The position numbers and the translations under genes are program-made. A model generated the notes under the pieces. That model did not search any database and was not told the DNA's origin. It was given only the letters and a program-made list of their open reading frames with translations. From contig AP018269.1 of the NCBI GenBank assembly GCA_003994795.1, forward strand, positions 3,063,484-3,127,483: a stretch of 64,000 nt of DNA, read 5' to 3'. Shown here piece by piece: positions 37,501-44,750 of this stretch (position 1 is its first letter; each line of letters opens with the position of its first letter). Source of the DNA: Cylindrospermum sp. NIES-4074 (GTDB lineage Bacteria; Cyanobacteriota; Cyanobacteriia; Cyanobacteriales; Nostocaceae).

Positions 37501-40004
37501 ACACCCATCGACCAACCATCAAAGACGATATGGTGGGCAGTCAAAAGCAGTATATGTTCTTTGGCTGAAACGTGGAAAACTTTAGCCTTTAACAGATAAC
37601 CTTGTTGTAAATCAAAAGGCGTCCGTGCCTCTCTTAAACATAAATATTCGAGTTCTTTTTCTCTTTGTTCTGCTGAGAATCTACTTAAATCAATAACTGG
37701 CAAATTTAATTCAATCTCATCTAAAACAATTTGGACTGCTTGCCCTTCTCGATTAATAAATTTAGTGCGTAAAATTTCGTGTTTTTTGACAATCTCGTTA
37801 AGACTGCTAATTAGGACTTCTAAATTTAGTTGTCCTGCTAAAGTTACTGTAGCAGCCAGATTATAGAAAGGGCTTTCTGGTTCTAACTGGTCGAGAAACC
37901 ACAATCTTTGTTGAGCAAAAGACAGAGGTAAGTCTTGATTTCGAGAAACTGGTGCAATCGCTAAATATGGAGTCGTACTTACGGTTAACTGTTCTAAAAT
38001 CAATTGTGCTAATTGAGCAATACTAACTCCCTCAAACAGTTCGGTGACAGATAAGCTAACTGCAAAATCAGCTTCAACACGATTTTTTAATTCAAAGACT
38101 TTTAAAGAATCTAGACCAAATGCACTTAAAGGTTGATTGATTTTTGGTTTAAGTCCCAAAATCTTGCTGACAAGTTGTTGTAAATATTCTTCTAAAATTT
38201 CTTGCCGTTCTGCTGAATTTGTGGCTAAGATTGCTTCGCAGTTAAGTTGGTGTTCGCTTCTTTGTGAATCAGTGTTTTCTAATATACTACTGCCTAAAAC
38301 TTCCAACTCACCCGCTAAATATTGAGCGCGAGTAGCACGACGTTGAATTTTACCGCTGGAAGTTTTGGAAATAGTACCAGCTTTTATTAAAACAACTGCA
38401 TAAACTTGGATTTCGTGTTCTTCCGCAACTGCTTGACGAATTGCTGCTGTCACTTCTTCTACATTCGGCTTCTGGCGGAATTCTACTTCTTGCACAACTA
38501 CTAACTGTTCTCCATTGCCAACTTCAATTGTGAAAGCGGCAATGCTTCCTGCACGTAATGACTGATGGCTGCATTCTGCGGTTAATTCAATATCTTGTGG
38601 GTAAAGATTACGACCACGAATAATAATTAAATCTTTGGCGCGTCCCGTAACAAATAGTTCACCATTCTCTAGGAAACCTAAATCGCCAGTTCGTAAAAAT
38701 GGCCCTTGTTTAGTATCAGATGTATAAGCGCTAAAAGTATTGTTAGTTTCTGTTAACCGATGCCAATATCCTTGACCGATACTAGGGCCGGAAACCCAAA
38801 TTTCACCTACTTCACCCGGTTGACAGCAATTTAAAGTTTGGGGATTAACAATAATAATTTCTTGATCTGGTATGCATTGACCAGAACTAACTAATATATA
38901 TGGGTTTTTATTATCAGCTGCAATAACTTGGTTGCGTTCTAGTGCAGTTTCGTCAACAGCTTTGAAAACTGGAACTTCTGCTTTGCGACTACCAGTCACC
39001 ATCAAACTACCTTCTGCTAATCCGTAACAGGGATAAACAGCTGCTTTGCGAAAACCGCAAACTGCAAAAGCTGCTGCAAATCGCTCTAAGGTATCGTGAC
39101 GAATTGGTTCTGCACCGTTAAATGCAACACTCCAACTGCTTAAGTCTAGTGTTTGTTTTTGTTCATCGGTAATTTTTTGAATGCACAACTCGTAAGCAAA
39201 GTTAGGTGCGCCGCTGGTGGTGCCTTGATAGCAGGAAATGGCTTGCAACCAACGATAGGGACGCTGGAGAAAGGATGCTGGTGGCATGAGTATGCAAGGA
39301 AAACCACCATATAAAGGTTGCAATATGCCGCCAATTAATCCCATGTCGTGGTAGGTTGGCAGCCAGGAGACGAATTTGCTGCTTGGTGAATGCTCCATAC
39401 ACTGGTATGTTGCGGCTGCATTATGCAGTAAGTTGCCATGTGTGAGCATTACTCCTTTTGGCGTACCGGTGGAACCGGAGGTGTATTGCAAAAAGGCTAA
39501 GGTATCTGAATTAATGGTTGGTTCTTGCCAATTCGCTTCTATTCCTGGTGGTAAGTTGTCAGTTGTCAGCCATTTTAAATGACCGAAATCGGCTTTTTCA
39601 ATGAGTAAAGATTTTGTGCGATCGCCAATTACTGTGGTTGTAAGTGCTACTGCTACTTGTGCATCTGCGACTATTGCCTGAATTCTCGGTGTATTGCGGT
39701 GATTGCGTGGTGGATAAGCGGGAACAGCGACTACACCTGCATACAAACAACCAAAAAAAGCAGTTAGATAATCTAAACCTGCTGGATAAAGCAGTAATGC
39801 TCGTTCACCGCTTAAACCTAATTTCTGTAGTTGGGATGCGATCGCTCTACTTTGTCTATCAAACTCTTGATAAGTTAAGCTCTCTACCTCGGTTTCTCCA
39901 TCTTGTAGGAAGGTAAACGCTGTCTCGTCAGCTTGATGCAGATATCTGTAACGTAGCAGCTCAACTAAGGTACAAAAATTAAGGGAGAGTTTAGAATCGG
40001 ACAT
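31527..40004 (-). CDS. Loading NRPS: FAAL-ACP-C-A(Ala)-T-Cy-A(Cys)-T
   Basis: 2825 residues, the first gene of the operon. Residues 1-590 are a fatty-acyl-AMP ligase (YTSGSTGTPKG near 178, WLPTYHDMGL further on), followed by an acyl carrier domain with the phosphopantetheine Ser in GLDSLK (S633). A C domain (HHIVFDGWS near 825) probably joins the fatty acid to the first amino acid. The first A domain reads DLFNNALTYK, the Ala code of microcystin-type synthetases. The next condensation-family domain carries DALCIDGWS near 1886, fitting the DxxxxDxxS heterocyclization motif. Its A domain has SVYDIFG, typical of Cys-activating A domains beside Cy domains, and a code of about DMYNFGVLWK. A carrier domain ends the protein (near 2755). 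Predicted: a fatty acyl-Ala-thiazoline starter. Acyl chain length cannot be told from the sequence. Confidence 0.93.
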   Translation of the reverse strand: MSDSKLSLNFCTLVELLRYRYLHQADETAFTFLQDGETEVESLTYQEFDRQSRAIASQLQKLGLSGERALLLYPAGLDYLTAFFGCLYAGVVAVPAYPPRNHRNTPRIQAIVADAQVAVALTTTVIGDRTKSLLIEKADFGHLKWLTTDNLPPGIEANWQEPTINSDTLAFLQYTSGSTGTPKGVMLTHGNLLHNAAATYQCMEHSPSSKFVSWLPTYHDMGLIGGILQPLYGGFPCILMPPASFLQRPYRWLQAISCYQGTTSGAPNFAYELCIQKITDEQKQTLDLSSWSVAFNGAEPIRHDTLERFAAAFAVCGFRKAAVYPCYGLAEGSLMVTGSRKAEVPVFKAVDETALERNQVIAADNKNPYILVSSGQCIPDQEIIIVNPQTLNCCQPGEVGEIWVSGPSIGQGYWHRLTETNNTFSAYTSDTKQGPFLRTGDLGFLENGELFVTGRAKDLIIIRGRNLYPQDIELTAECSHQSLRAGSIAAFTIEVGNGEQLVVVQEVEFRQKPNVEEVTAAIRQAVAEEHEIQVYAVVLIKAGTISKTSSGKIQRRATRAQYLAGELEVLGSSILENTDSQRSEHQLNCEAILATNSAERQEILEEYLQQLVSKILGLKPKINQPLSAFGLDSLKVFELKNRVEADFAVSLSVTELFEGVSIAQLAQLILEQLTVSTTPYLAIAPVSRNQDLPLSFAQQRLWFLDQLEPESPFYNLAATVTLAGQLNLEVLISSLNEIVKKHEILRTKFINREGQAVQIVLDEIELNLPVIDLSRFSAEQREKELEYLCLREARTPFDLQQGYLLKAKVFHVSAKEHILLLTAHHIVFDGWSMGVFIRELAEFYINKLHIKSLSHNLPIQYVDFAFWQRQWLQSAGIFQTQLDYWKQQLSGNLPILNLPTDFPRPAVQTFQGARQTFTVSQELTKALTELSQQEETTLFITLLTAFKTLLYRYTGEEDILVGSPIANRNRAEIENLIGFFVNTLVLRTNLKENPSFRELLSRVREVALGAYAHQDLPFEKLVEELQPNRGLSYSPLFQVSFALQNGLTQTLDLPELKLNIQEFDTKTAKFDLTLFVEKTAQGLMGTFEYNTDLFESTTISRMAAHFQTLLAGIVNHPETNISRLPILTQSEQHQLLGEWNNTHVNYPQNRCIHQLFEHQINCTPDAVAVIYQNQKLTYRELNQKANQLAHYLQKLGVQSEDLVAICVERNLEMVVALLGILKAGAAYVPLDPAYPQERLAFILEDTQAGVLLTQQQIFVETLDATKVICLDTDWHLIATENQDNCTSNVNSNNLAYIIYTSGSTGKPKGVAIEHRNTVTLLHWAQSVFTSAELTGVLASTSICFDLSVFELFVPLSWGGTVILAENALHLPSLPSAEQVTLINTVPSAIAQLLRTNSIPASVCTINLAGEALPPQLVQQLYELPKIERVFNLYGPSEDTTYSTYSLVARGAKSVTIGRPIANTQVYILDSQQQLVPVGVPGELHIGGDGLARGYLNRPELTAEKFINHSVSNQLQSRLYKTGDLARYLPDGNIEYIGRLDYQVKIRGFRIELGEIEFLLRQHPEVEQAVVVAREDQPGDKRLVAYIIPNVETLHEPSLQQALKDKLPEYMMPSAFVMLEALPLTPNGKIDRKALPAPDFTNSELKASFVEPRTAEEKLLAEIWSQVLGVAKVGIYNNFFELGGHSLLATQIIAKVREVFQVELPLRCLFESPNVASLVKAIATAKIQQPENQPSLLQLPTITPHPENRYQPFPLNEMQQAYWIGRNSFFEMGNVAIHGYAEIESQHLDLERFQLAWQRLVERHDMLRAIIHPDGQQQILQQVPAYQIPVLDLRGQTAEVVDSQLTEIRESLSHQVISLDKWPLFEIRATKFDQQRIRLHISIDALCIDGWSYQILFQDLVQLYRNPNLALPSLQLSFRDYVLAVLELQNSTAFERSLEYWQNRLPTLPPAPELPLAKQPSSVKQPRFQRWHRELASELWKKLKTRAAQTGLSPSGILLAAYAEVLSLWSKSPRFTLNVPRFNRLPLHPQVNDLIGEFASFTLLEVDNSRREAFEVRARRLQEQLWQDLEYQYVSGVRVLREFAQMQGITGVAPMPIIFTTNPQNIGGQTDSSIDALLQELGDVVCVIGQTPQVWIDNQYSEVAGTLLLNWDAVAELFPEGLIADMFAAYYRLLENLATSEAAWQEDTRNLLPPAQLEQRIAVNSIETPISEKLLHTLFAEQVPQRPLQPAVITPSRTLTYAELCRRANQVGHRLRQMGVQVNQLVAVVMDKGWEQIVGVLGIMTAGAAYLPIDPNSPQERLWYLLENGEVEVVLTQSWLNQNLEWPESVQRICLDTEELLEESDRHLPPVQQPDDLAYVLYTSGSTGTPKGVMVAHRGVVNAIAYTNQFFNITDQDKVLALTALHHDMSVYDIFGLLAVGGTIVMPAATTRLDPAHWSELMVQHQVTLWNSVPPMMEMLLEYAAGRLQMLPRCLRWAFLGGDWIPVALPDKLKALVSGAQVVSVGGPTETTLWNIWYPVAEVDPTWKSIPYGQPIANTRYYILNAALEDCPLWVPGEMYCAGVGLAKGYWRNADKTLASFITHPVTGERLYRTGDLGRYLPDGNIEFVGRADFRLKIRGYRIEPGEIEAMLTQHPAVKSAVVMAVGEQHSNQRLVAYIIHEPDAAATPEELCHFLSQKLPEYMVPSAFVILDALPLSANGKVNRRALPVPEMAISQRLQTYVAPRTPVEEMLAEIWSQILNLEQVGVYDNFFDLGGHSLLATQLITKMREIFQVDLSLRDLFELPTIAGLTEKISQVQKQDTQEQKQAIARVSRDKYRIKLSPKH
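35209..35238. repeat. 30-bp palindrome copy in an A domain linker
   Basis: TGTAAAGACGGTTCA followed by TGCAACGTCTCTACA, a slightly decayed copy of the palindrome seen in the other NRPS genes. In frame it encodes VETLHEPSLQ just before the final subdomain of the Ala A domain. Confidence 0.7.
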
Positions 40005-40329
40005 TTTGTTGTTCCTGCTTTATCAACCCAGAAAAATTTTCATCACGCTGTTAGAGGTTCAAGCAACCTCATAAAAGCGCTTAAATTGCGATATGTACTG
40101 TTTGTTGGCTCAAAAATCAAATTTTCTGAGCCTAAGCCAGGATAAAACCATGTCAACAGATAACTGGAGCAATGCTTGCTTGGAAAGCGGGAATGCTTCG
40201 CTGATTTGTTGTTGCAGGGTCTATATACCTCTGCTGTTGCTTTTAGTTTGTCACTTAATCACATTAGGTTAATTGCAATTTATTTGCAATAGCTCTTAAG
40301 ATAATTTGCACTATTTTCCTAAATATATA

Positions 40330-40348
40330 GAGAATAATTATCAATTAG
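40330..40348 (-). promoter_or_regulatory. Putative Fur box upstream of the NRPS operon
   Basis: On the minus strand the 19 bases read CTAATTGATAATTATTCTC, matching the enterobacterial Fur consensus GATAATGATAATCATTATC at 13 of 19 positions, including the central TGATAAT. It lies about 325 bp before the NRPS start and beside TATATA. Iron repression would fit a siderophore operon. AT-rich DNA can give such matches by chance. Confidence 0.45.
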
Positions 40349-40559
40349 TTTAAATACCTGTTTTCGGTATAAACTAGCTGTAGCTTGTGTTTACAAGGGT
40401 TTACAGCTTTAAGTATTGACAAAATAAAGATATTGACTGTAGAGTAATAAGTTATTTTCTCATCTAGATTTTCTCAAAAAGACGGAATTTACTCAAAGTT
40501 AATTACAAATAATCTTATTTGCTTGCTAGAGGAGATTCCGTTGCCATACTGCTTGGATC

Positions 40560-40789
40560 AGCCCAAAATACCGCCCTAAAATAAAAAACAGGGTGTAGGG
40601 GGTAGGGTGTAGGGTGTAGGGAGCAATTGGATGGGGTATAAAACCCCATCCAATTGAAGACACCGTAAAAGACGGTGGGGTTTTAAACCCCATTGCTCCT
40701 GAGGTGGGGTGTACAAAGCATGAATCTTTCACCACACCCCACACCCCACACCCCACACCCTTTGAGCAAAGCGAGATAAATTTTGGGCT
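40560..40789. repeat. 230-bp composite inverted-repeat element
   Basis: Ends in AGCCCAAAAT and its exact reverse complement ATTTTGGGCT. Inside are GGGTGTAGGG-type tandem repeats facing ACACCCC-type repeats, and a hairpin with 14-bp arms (CAATTGGATGGGGT, 40624-40656). A second small stem (CACCGT/ACGGTG) follows. No transposase is encoded. It looks like a non-autonomous repeat between the two divergent transcription units. Confidence 0.65.
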
Positions 40790-40966
40790 AAGAGCTAAAG
40801 TAAGCTCAAAGCTTACTGAGTAGTTTTTTTACCCATTTTAATGGGTTTAAGCTTTCAGCCGGAAATTTATTTCACGGCTCTTAACCGAGCAGTATTCTAT
40901 CCCGTTGTTTCAATAGCACCAAGGTTGCTAGTTGCAATGAACGCGTCATCCCTAATTACAAATTAG

Positions 40967-42376
40967 ATGAGACAACAAACTTCCCCAACCAGTATGAGGA
41001 TATTTTCAATCCTCTGGTGCGGACAAATGGTATCGACAATTGGCAGTTCTATGACTAGCTTTGCCATCACCATTTGGGCTTGGGAACTTACAGGGCAAGC
41101 GACGGTATTAGCCTTAGTTATCTTTTTTACACAAGTACCCCGTGTTTTAATTTCTCCTTTGGCTGGGTTAATTGTCGATCGCTACAACCGCAAGTTGCTG
41201 ATCATGATTGGTGACACAGTGGCAGCTTTATCCACACTGGGGATTTTGTTGCTTTCATTGACAGGTAACTTGCAAATCTGGCATTTGTATGTAGCTGGAG
41301 CGATTGAAGGCACTTTTGGTCAAATTCAAGAATTAGCAGCCTTGTCATCAATAACAATGTTAGTGCCCAAGCAGCACTACGGGCGTGCCAGTGGCATGAT
41401 TTCTTTACTAGAGTATGGTTCCAAGATATTCTCCCCAGCTTTAGCCAGCGTTCTCTATTATGCGATCGGTCTAGTGGGGATTTTGAGTATTGACCTATTT
41501 ACCTTTGTGTTTGCTATTAGCACAGTGCTGTTTTTACATATCCCGCAACCACCTGCACAGGATAGGCTGAAACAATTCAAAATTCAAAATTCAAAATTCA
41601 AAATTGTTCTCGAAAAGTTACGCAAAAAAAGGGGATTAGACTCAATATTTACTGGTAAATTCATCTGGCAAGAAATCATTTTTGGCTTTCACTACATTTT
41701 TTCTCACCCCGGCTTGTTGGCTTTGCTGATTACCTCATCATTATTTCAGTTTGCCCATGATATCGGCGGTGCATTGTATGCACCAATGATTTTGGCGCGT
41801 TCAGGTAATGACGCTCAAGTATTAGGAAGTGTGGCAGCTGCCGCAGGTGTGGGCGGTGTTGTTGGGGCAATAATTGTCAGCATTAAGGGTGTGCCTAAAC
41901 CGCGAATACATGGTTTACTCCTGGGTATGGTAGGCGCAGGCTTGAGCAAAATCGTATTTGGTCTGAGTAGGATGCCTTTAATGTGGATTCCTGCTCAATT
42001 TTGCTCGTCTTTAAACTTTCCCCTAATGAGTAGTAGTCGTGATGCAATTTGGCTTGCTCAAGTCAAACCGCAAGTGCAGGGGCGAGTATTTGCCACTCGT
42101 TCTGTAATTATGTTAATTACATCAGCGATCGCACCATTAATTGCTGGAACTTTGGCAGACAAGGTTTTTGAACCTGCAATGATGCCCGGAGGCAGTCTGG
42201 CAAACACATTCGGCGGTATATTTGGCACTGGTCGAGGTGCTGGGATGGCGCTTTTATATGTGATTGCTTCCTTTTGCTTGTTAGTTGTAGGAGTAAGCGG
42301 ATATACCTCCAAAGCGGTGCGAGAGGTAGAAACTATCTTGCCAGATGGCGATCGCAACTATAGTAATCTTCCTTGA
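40967..42376 (+). CDS. MFS transporter, probable siderophore exporter
   Basis: 469 residues with about 12 hydrophobic segments and the major facilitator motif DRYNRK after the second membrane segment. The N-terminus (LWCGQMVSTIGSSMTSFAITIWAWELTG) resembles the EntS/multidrug exporter branch of the family, proton-driven pumps in the inner membrane. It is divergent from the NRPS operon, with the acylase gene 34 bp downstream, so export of the peptide is the likely role. The central cytoplasmic loop contains a KQFKIQNSKFKIV stretch encoded by a short tandem repeat, probably acquired by repeat insertion without harm. The exported substrate is inferred from position only. Confidence 0.85.
   Translation: MRQQTSPTSMRIFSILWCGQMVSTIGSSMTSFAITIWAWELTGQATVLALVIFFTQVPRVLISPLAGLIVDRYNRKLLIMIGDTVAALSTLGILLLSLTGNLQIWHLYVAGAIEGTFGQIQELAALSSITMLVPKQHYGRASGMISLLEYGSKIFSPALASVLYYAIGLVGILSIDLFTFVFAISTVLFLHIPQPPAQDRLKQFKIQNSKFKIVLEKLRKKRGLDSIFTGKFIWQEIIFGFHYIFSHPGLLALLITSSLFQFAHDIGGALYAPMILARSGNDAQVLGSVAAAAGVGGVVGAIIVSIKGVPKPRIHGLLLGMVGAGLSKIVFGLSRMPLMWIPAQFCSSLNFPLMSSSRDAIWLAQVKPQVQGRVFATRSVIMLITSAIAPLIAGTLADKVFEPAMMPGGSLANTFGGIFGTGRGAGMALLYVIASFCLLVVGVSGYTSKAVREVETILPDGDRNYSNLP
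41573..41605. repeat. Short tandem repeat (AATTCAAA units) inside the MFS gene
   Basis: Four consecutive 8-bp AATTCAAA-like units occur within the coding frame, encoding the QFKIQNSKFKI segment of the cytoplasmic loop. This is typical of cyanobacterial STRR sequences. Confidence 0.75.
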
Positions 42377-42410
42377 TTTTTCATATTGTCAACAGCACAT
42401 AATCAAAATC

Positions 42411-44525
42411 ATGTACTTTCATTTATCCAAACTGCCTGGACTGAGAAGTAAATTATCACGTCTGTTTGCTTTCATTCTAGGAGTTATCTGTTTTACTATT
42501 CTGCCAACAATTTCTCATCCTGCCTTGAGCCAAAAAGCCACTGAGATCCTTTGGGATACTTATGGTGTTCCCCATATCTACGGTAAAGATAGCAAGAGCC
42601 TATTTCAGGCTTTTGGTTGGGCGCAAATGCACAGTCACGGCGACCTGTTATTGCGTCTTTACGGTCAGTCCAGGGGAAGGGCAGCAGAATACTGGGGCAA
42701 AGATTACTTAGAATCAGATCGATGGGTGCGGACGATGGGAGTACCAGAACGCGCTCAGAAATGGTACGAAGCACAAGATGCAGAGTTTCGCACTTATTTG
42801 GATGCATTTGCTGCGGGAATCAATGCTTATGCTCAGGAGAATCCGCAGTTAATTGATGATGCTGTGGAAGCAGTTTTGCCTGTGAATGGCGTAGATATCT
42901 TAGCTCATTGCCAGCGCGTCCTCAATTTTACATTTATTGTCAATCAGCAGACCGTAGCAGGTATTAGTAAAAAGCTATATTCAGCAGGTTCTAATGGTTG
43001 GGCGATCGCACCCAAACATTCTGCTAGTGGCAAGGCTATGCTCTTAGCAAATCCTCACTTGCCTTGGTCAGATTTGTATTTGTGGTACGAAACCCAGTTA
43101 ACAGCACCAGGGATTGATGCTTACGGAGCTACTCTTGTGGGTCTTCCAGTCCTACAAATTGCATTTAATGACTTTTTGGGCTGGACTCACACTGTCAACA
43201 CCTATGATGGTTGGGATGCTTACGAACTGAAACTCGCAAATAACGGCTATCTTTGGGACGGTCAAGTTAAACCCTTAACAACAGAAAAGCAAATCCTCAA
43301 AGTCAAGCAGGATGATGGCACCGTTCGCTCAGAGTCCCTGGTAGTGCAGAAATCAATTCACGGCCCTATTGTCAGCCAAAAAGATGGTAAAGCGATCGCC
43401 ATCCGCGTTGCCGGTTTAGACCAACCGAAGGCGCTACAGCAATGGTGGGATATGGCGAAAACTCAGAACTTAGCGCAGTTTCAATCTGTACTCAAACGCT
43501 TGCAAATTCCCATGTTTACCGTTATTTACGCTGATCGTCAAGGTCACATCATGCATTTATTTAACGGTCAAGTTCCTGTGCGTTCTAGCGGAGATTTTGA
43601 ATACTGGAAAGGCATAATTCCCGGAGATACTTCCGCCACGCTTTGGACAAAAACGCACTCTTATGAGGATTTGCCCCGCGTTATCGACCCACCAAGCGGT
43701 TGGTTACAGAATGCTAACGATGCACCTTGGACGACAACTGTTCCCCTAGCCCTGAATCCCGATAATTATCCGCCTTATATGGCATCTCGCAAACCCATGC
43801 ATTTCCGCGCCCAGCGATCAGCTAGGATGCTGCAAGAAGACAAAAGCATTTCTTTTGAGGAAATGATTGAGTACAAGCATTCAACACGAATGGAAATGAG
43901 CGATCGCCTACTTGATGATCTCATCCCCATTGCCCGGAAGCAAGGTGGCAATTTAGCACAACTTGCAGCTGATGTTCTAGAAAAATGGGATCACAAAGCT
44001 GATGCTGAGAGTCGCGGTGCTGTTCTTTTCGCCTTCTGGGTTCAAGAAGTAGATAGAAAAAGCTTATTTGCTGTTCCTTGGAGTCAAGATGCTCCCTTAA
44101 CGACACCTGACGGTATCGCTGATCCCATGAGTGCAGTCAAAGCGCTGGAAGTTGCTGCTGCTAAAGTGCAATCAGCCTATGGTTCCCTAGATGTCCCTTG
44201 GGGTAAAGCTTTTCGAGTGCAATATGGTGACGTTAGTTTACCTGCCAGTGGTGCTGATGATCCTCTAGGTGTTTTCCGCAATCTGTGGTTTGCTCCCACC
44301 AAAAACGGACAGTTGCAAACAATTGGCGGAGATTCCTATGTTGCAGCGATTGAGTTTTCCAATCCAGTCAAAGCACAGGTGTTGACAACCTACGGTAACT
44401 CAACACAGCCCCACTTTAAGCAGAAAGACGGCCAATTACAGCTATTTGCTAAAAAGCAGTTGCGACCCGTTTGGCGATCGCGCCAGCTTATTGAAGCCCA
44501 CCTCGCTTCCCGCCAAGTATTATAA
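42411..44525 (+). CDS. Penicillin amidase/PvdQ-superfamily N-terminal-nucleophile acylase
   Basis: About 704 residues from the ATG at 42411, chosen because it lies after the exporter stop and is followed by a signal peptide (LSRLFAFILGVICFTIL); an upstream ATG at 42345 overlaps the exporter. The family is made as a proenzyme cut autocatalytically before a Ser that becomes the nucleophile. Here SAG/SNGWAIAPK places it near S194. The conserved LLANPHLPW and WTHTVN segments follow. Members hydrolyse amides such as penicillin, acyl-homoserine lactones or, in PvdQ, the fatty acyl group of a pyoverdine precursor. The enzyme would act in the periplasm. Next to a FAAL-primed siderophore NRPS, deacylation or chain trimming of the product is an attractive inference; quorum quenching is an alternative. 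Confidence 0.85.
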   Translation: MYFHLSKLPGLRSKLSRLFAFILGVICFTILPTISHPALSQKATEILWDTYGVPHIYGKDSKSLFQAFGWAQMHSHGDLLLRLYGQSRGRAAEYWGKDYLESDRWVRTMGVPERAQKWYEAQDAEFRTYLDAFAAGINAYAQENPQLIDDAVEAVLPVNGVDILAHCQRVLNFTFIVNQQTVAGISKKLYSAGSNGWAIAPKHSASGKAMLLANPHLPWSDLYLWYETQLTAPGIDAYGATLVGLPVLQIAFNDFLGWTHTVNTYDGWDAYELKLANNGYLWDGQVKPLTTEKQILKVKQDDGTVRSESLVVQKSIHGPIVSQKDGKAIAIRVAGLDQPKALQQWWDMAKTQNLAQFQSVLKRLQIPMFTVIYADRQGHIMHLFNGQVPVRSSGDFEYWKGIIPGDTSATLWTKTHSYEDLPRVIDPPSGWLQNANDAPWTTTVPLALNPDNYPPYMASRKPMHFRAQRSARMLQEDKSISFEEMIEYKHSTRMEMSDRLLDDLIPIARKQGGNLAQLAADVLEKWDHKADAESRGAVLFAFWVQEVDRKSLFAVPWSQDAPLTTPDGIADPMSAVKALEVAAAKVQSAYGSLDVPWGKAFRVQYGDVSLPASGADDPLGVFRNLWFAPTKNGQLQTIGGDSYVAAIEFSNPVKAQVLTTYGNSTQPHFKQKDGQLQLFAKKQLRPVWRSRQLIEAHLASRQVL

Positions 44526-44581
44526 AGCGGCAGCAATAATCTATAAGAGGACTTACGCCATATGGTGCGATCGCAAATCTT

Positions 44582-44647
44582 GTAGGGTGGGCAAATAGAC
44601 ATGATTCCTGATGCAATTGCCAAATGATGATAATTTGCCCACCCTAC
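44582..44647. repeat. 66-bp hairpin repeat between convergent genes (copy 1)
   Basis: Perfect 15-bp inverted repeat GTAGGGTGGGCAAAT / ATTTGCCCACCCTAC around a 36-bp centre. A second copy at 49370-49435 differs by one base in the stretch compared. It lies between the ends of the acylase and AAA ATPase genes, where it could also act as a two-way terminator. Confidence 0.85.
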
Positions 44648-44694
44648 GTATAACTGTATCCAGCAAGCCTTGGCAACATACGCACCATCGCTTC

Positions 44695-44742
44695 CAGCGG
44701 GCGGATACGCGATCGCCTCCGGCGGGCGGATACGCCATCGCA
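44695..44742. repeat. GCGGGCGG-type interspersed repeat (copy 1)
   Basis: Two tandem GCGGGCGGATACGC units, the second preceded by GCGATCGCCTCCG and followed by CATCGC. The same sequence follows the other 66-bp hairpin at 49478-49508, so hairpin and GC-rich repeat form one larger duplicated block. Confidence 0.75.
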
Positions 44743-44750
44743 CTCTTTGA

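Larger units (their letters stand above)
40005..40966. other. Divergent intergenic region between NRPS operon and MFS gene
   Basis: 962 bp with no convincing gene. It contains a Fur-like site (40330-40348) next to an AT-rich stretch with TATATA that could serve as a -10 for the NRPS operon. A second candidate TTGACA on the minus strand lies at 40151-40156, and an inverted-repeat element spans 40560-40789. Promoter assignments are by eye only. Confidence 0.55.

Noticed and set aside
1-40004. A hassallidin- or puwainaphycin-type lipopeptide cluster
   Set aside because: FAAL start fits, but the two dioxygenases, interface domains and adjacent TonB uptake genes point to a siderophore, and no glycosyltransferase is present.
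40526-40756. 76-codon minus-strand frame
   Set aside because: It consists of the inverted-repeat element and its tandem units.
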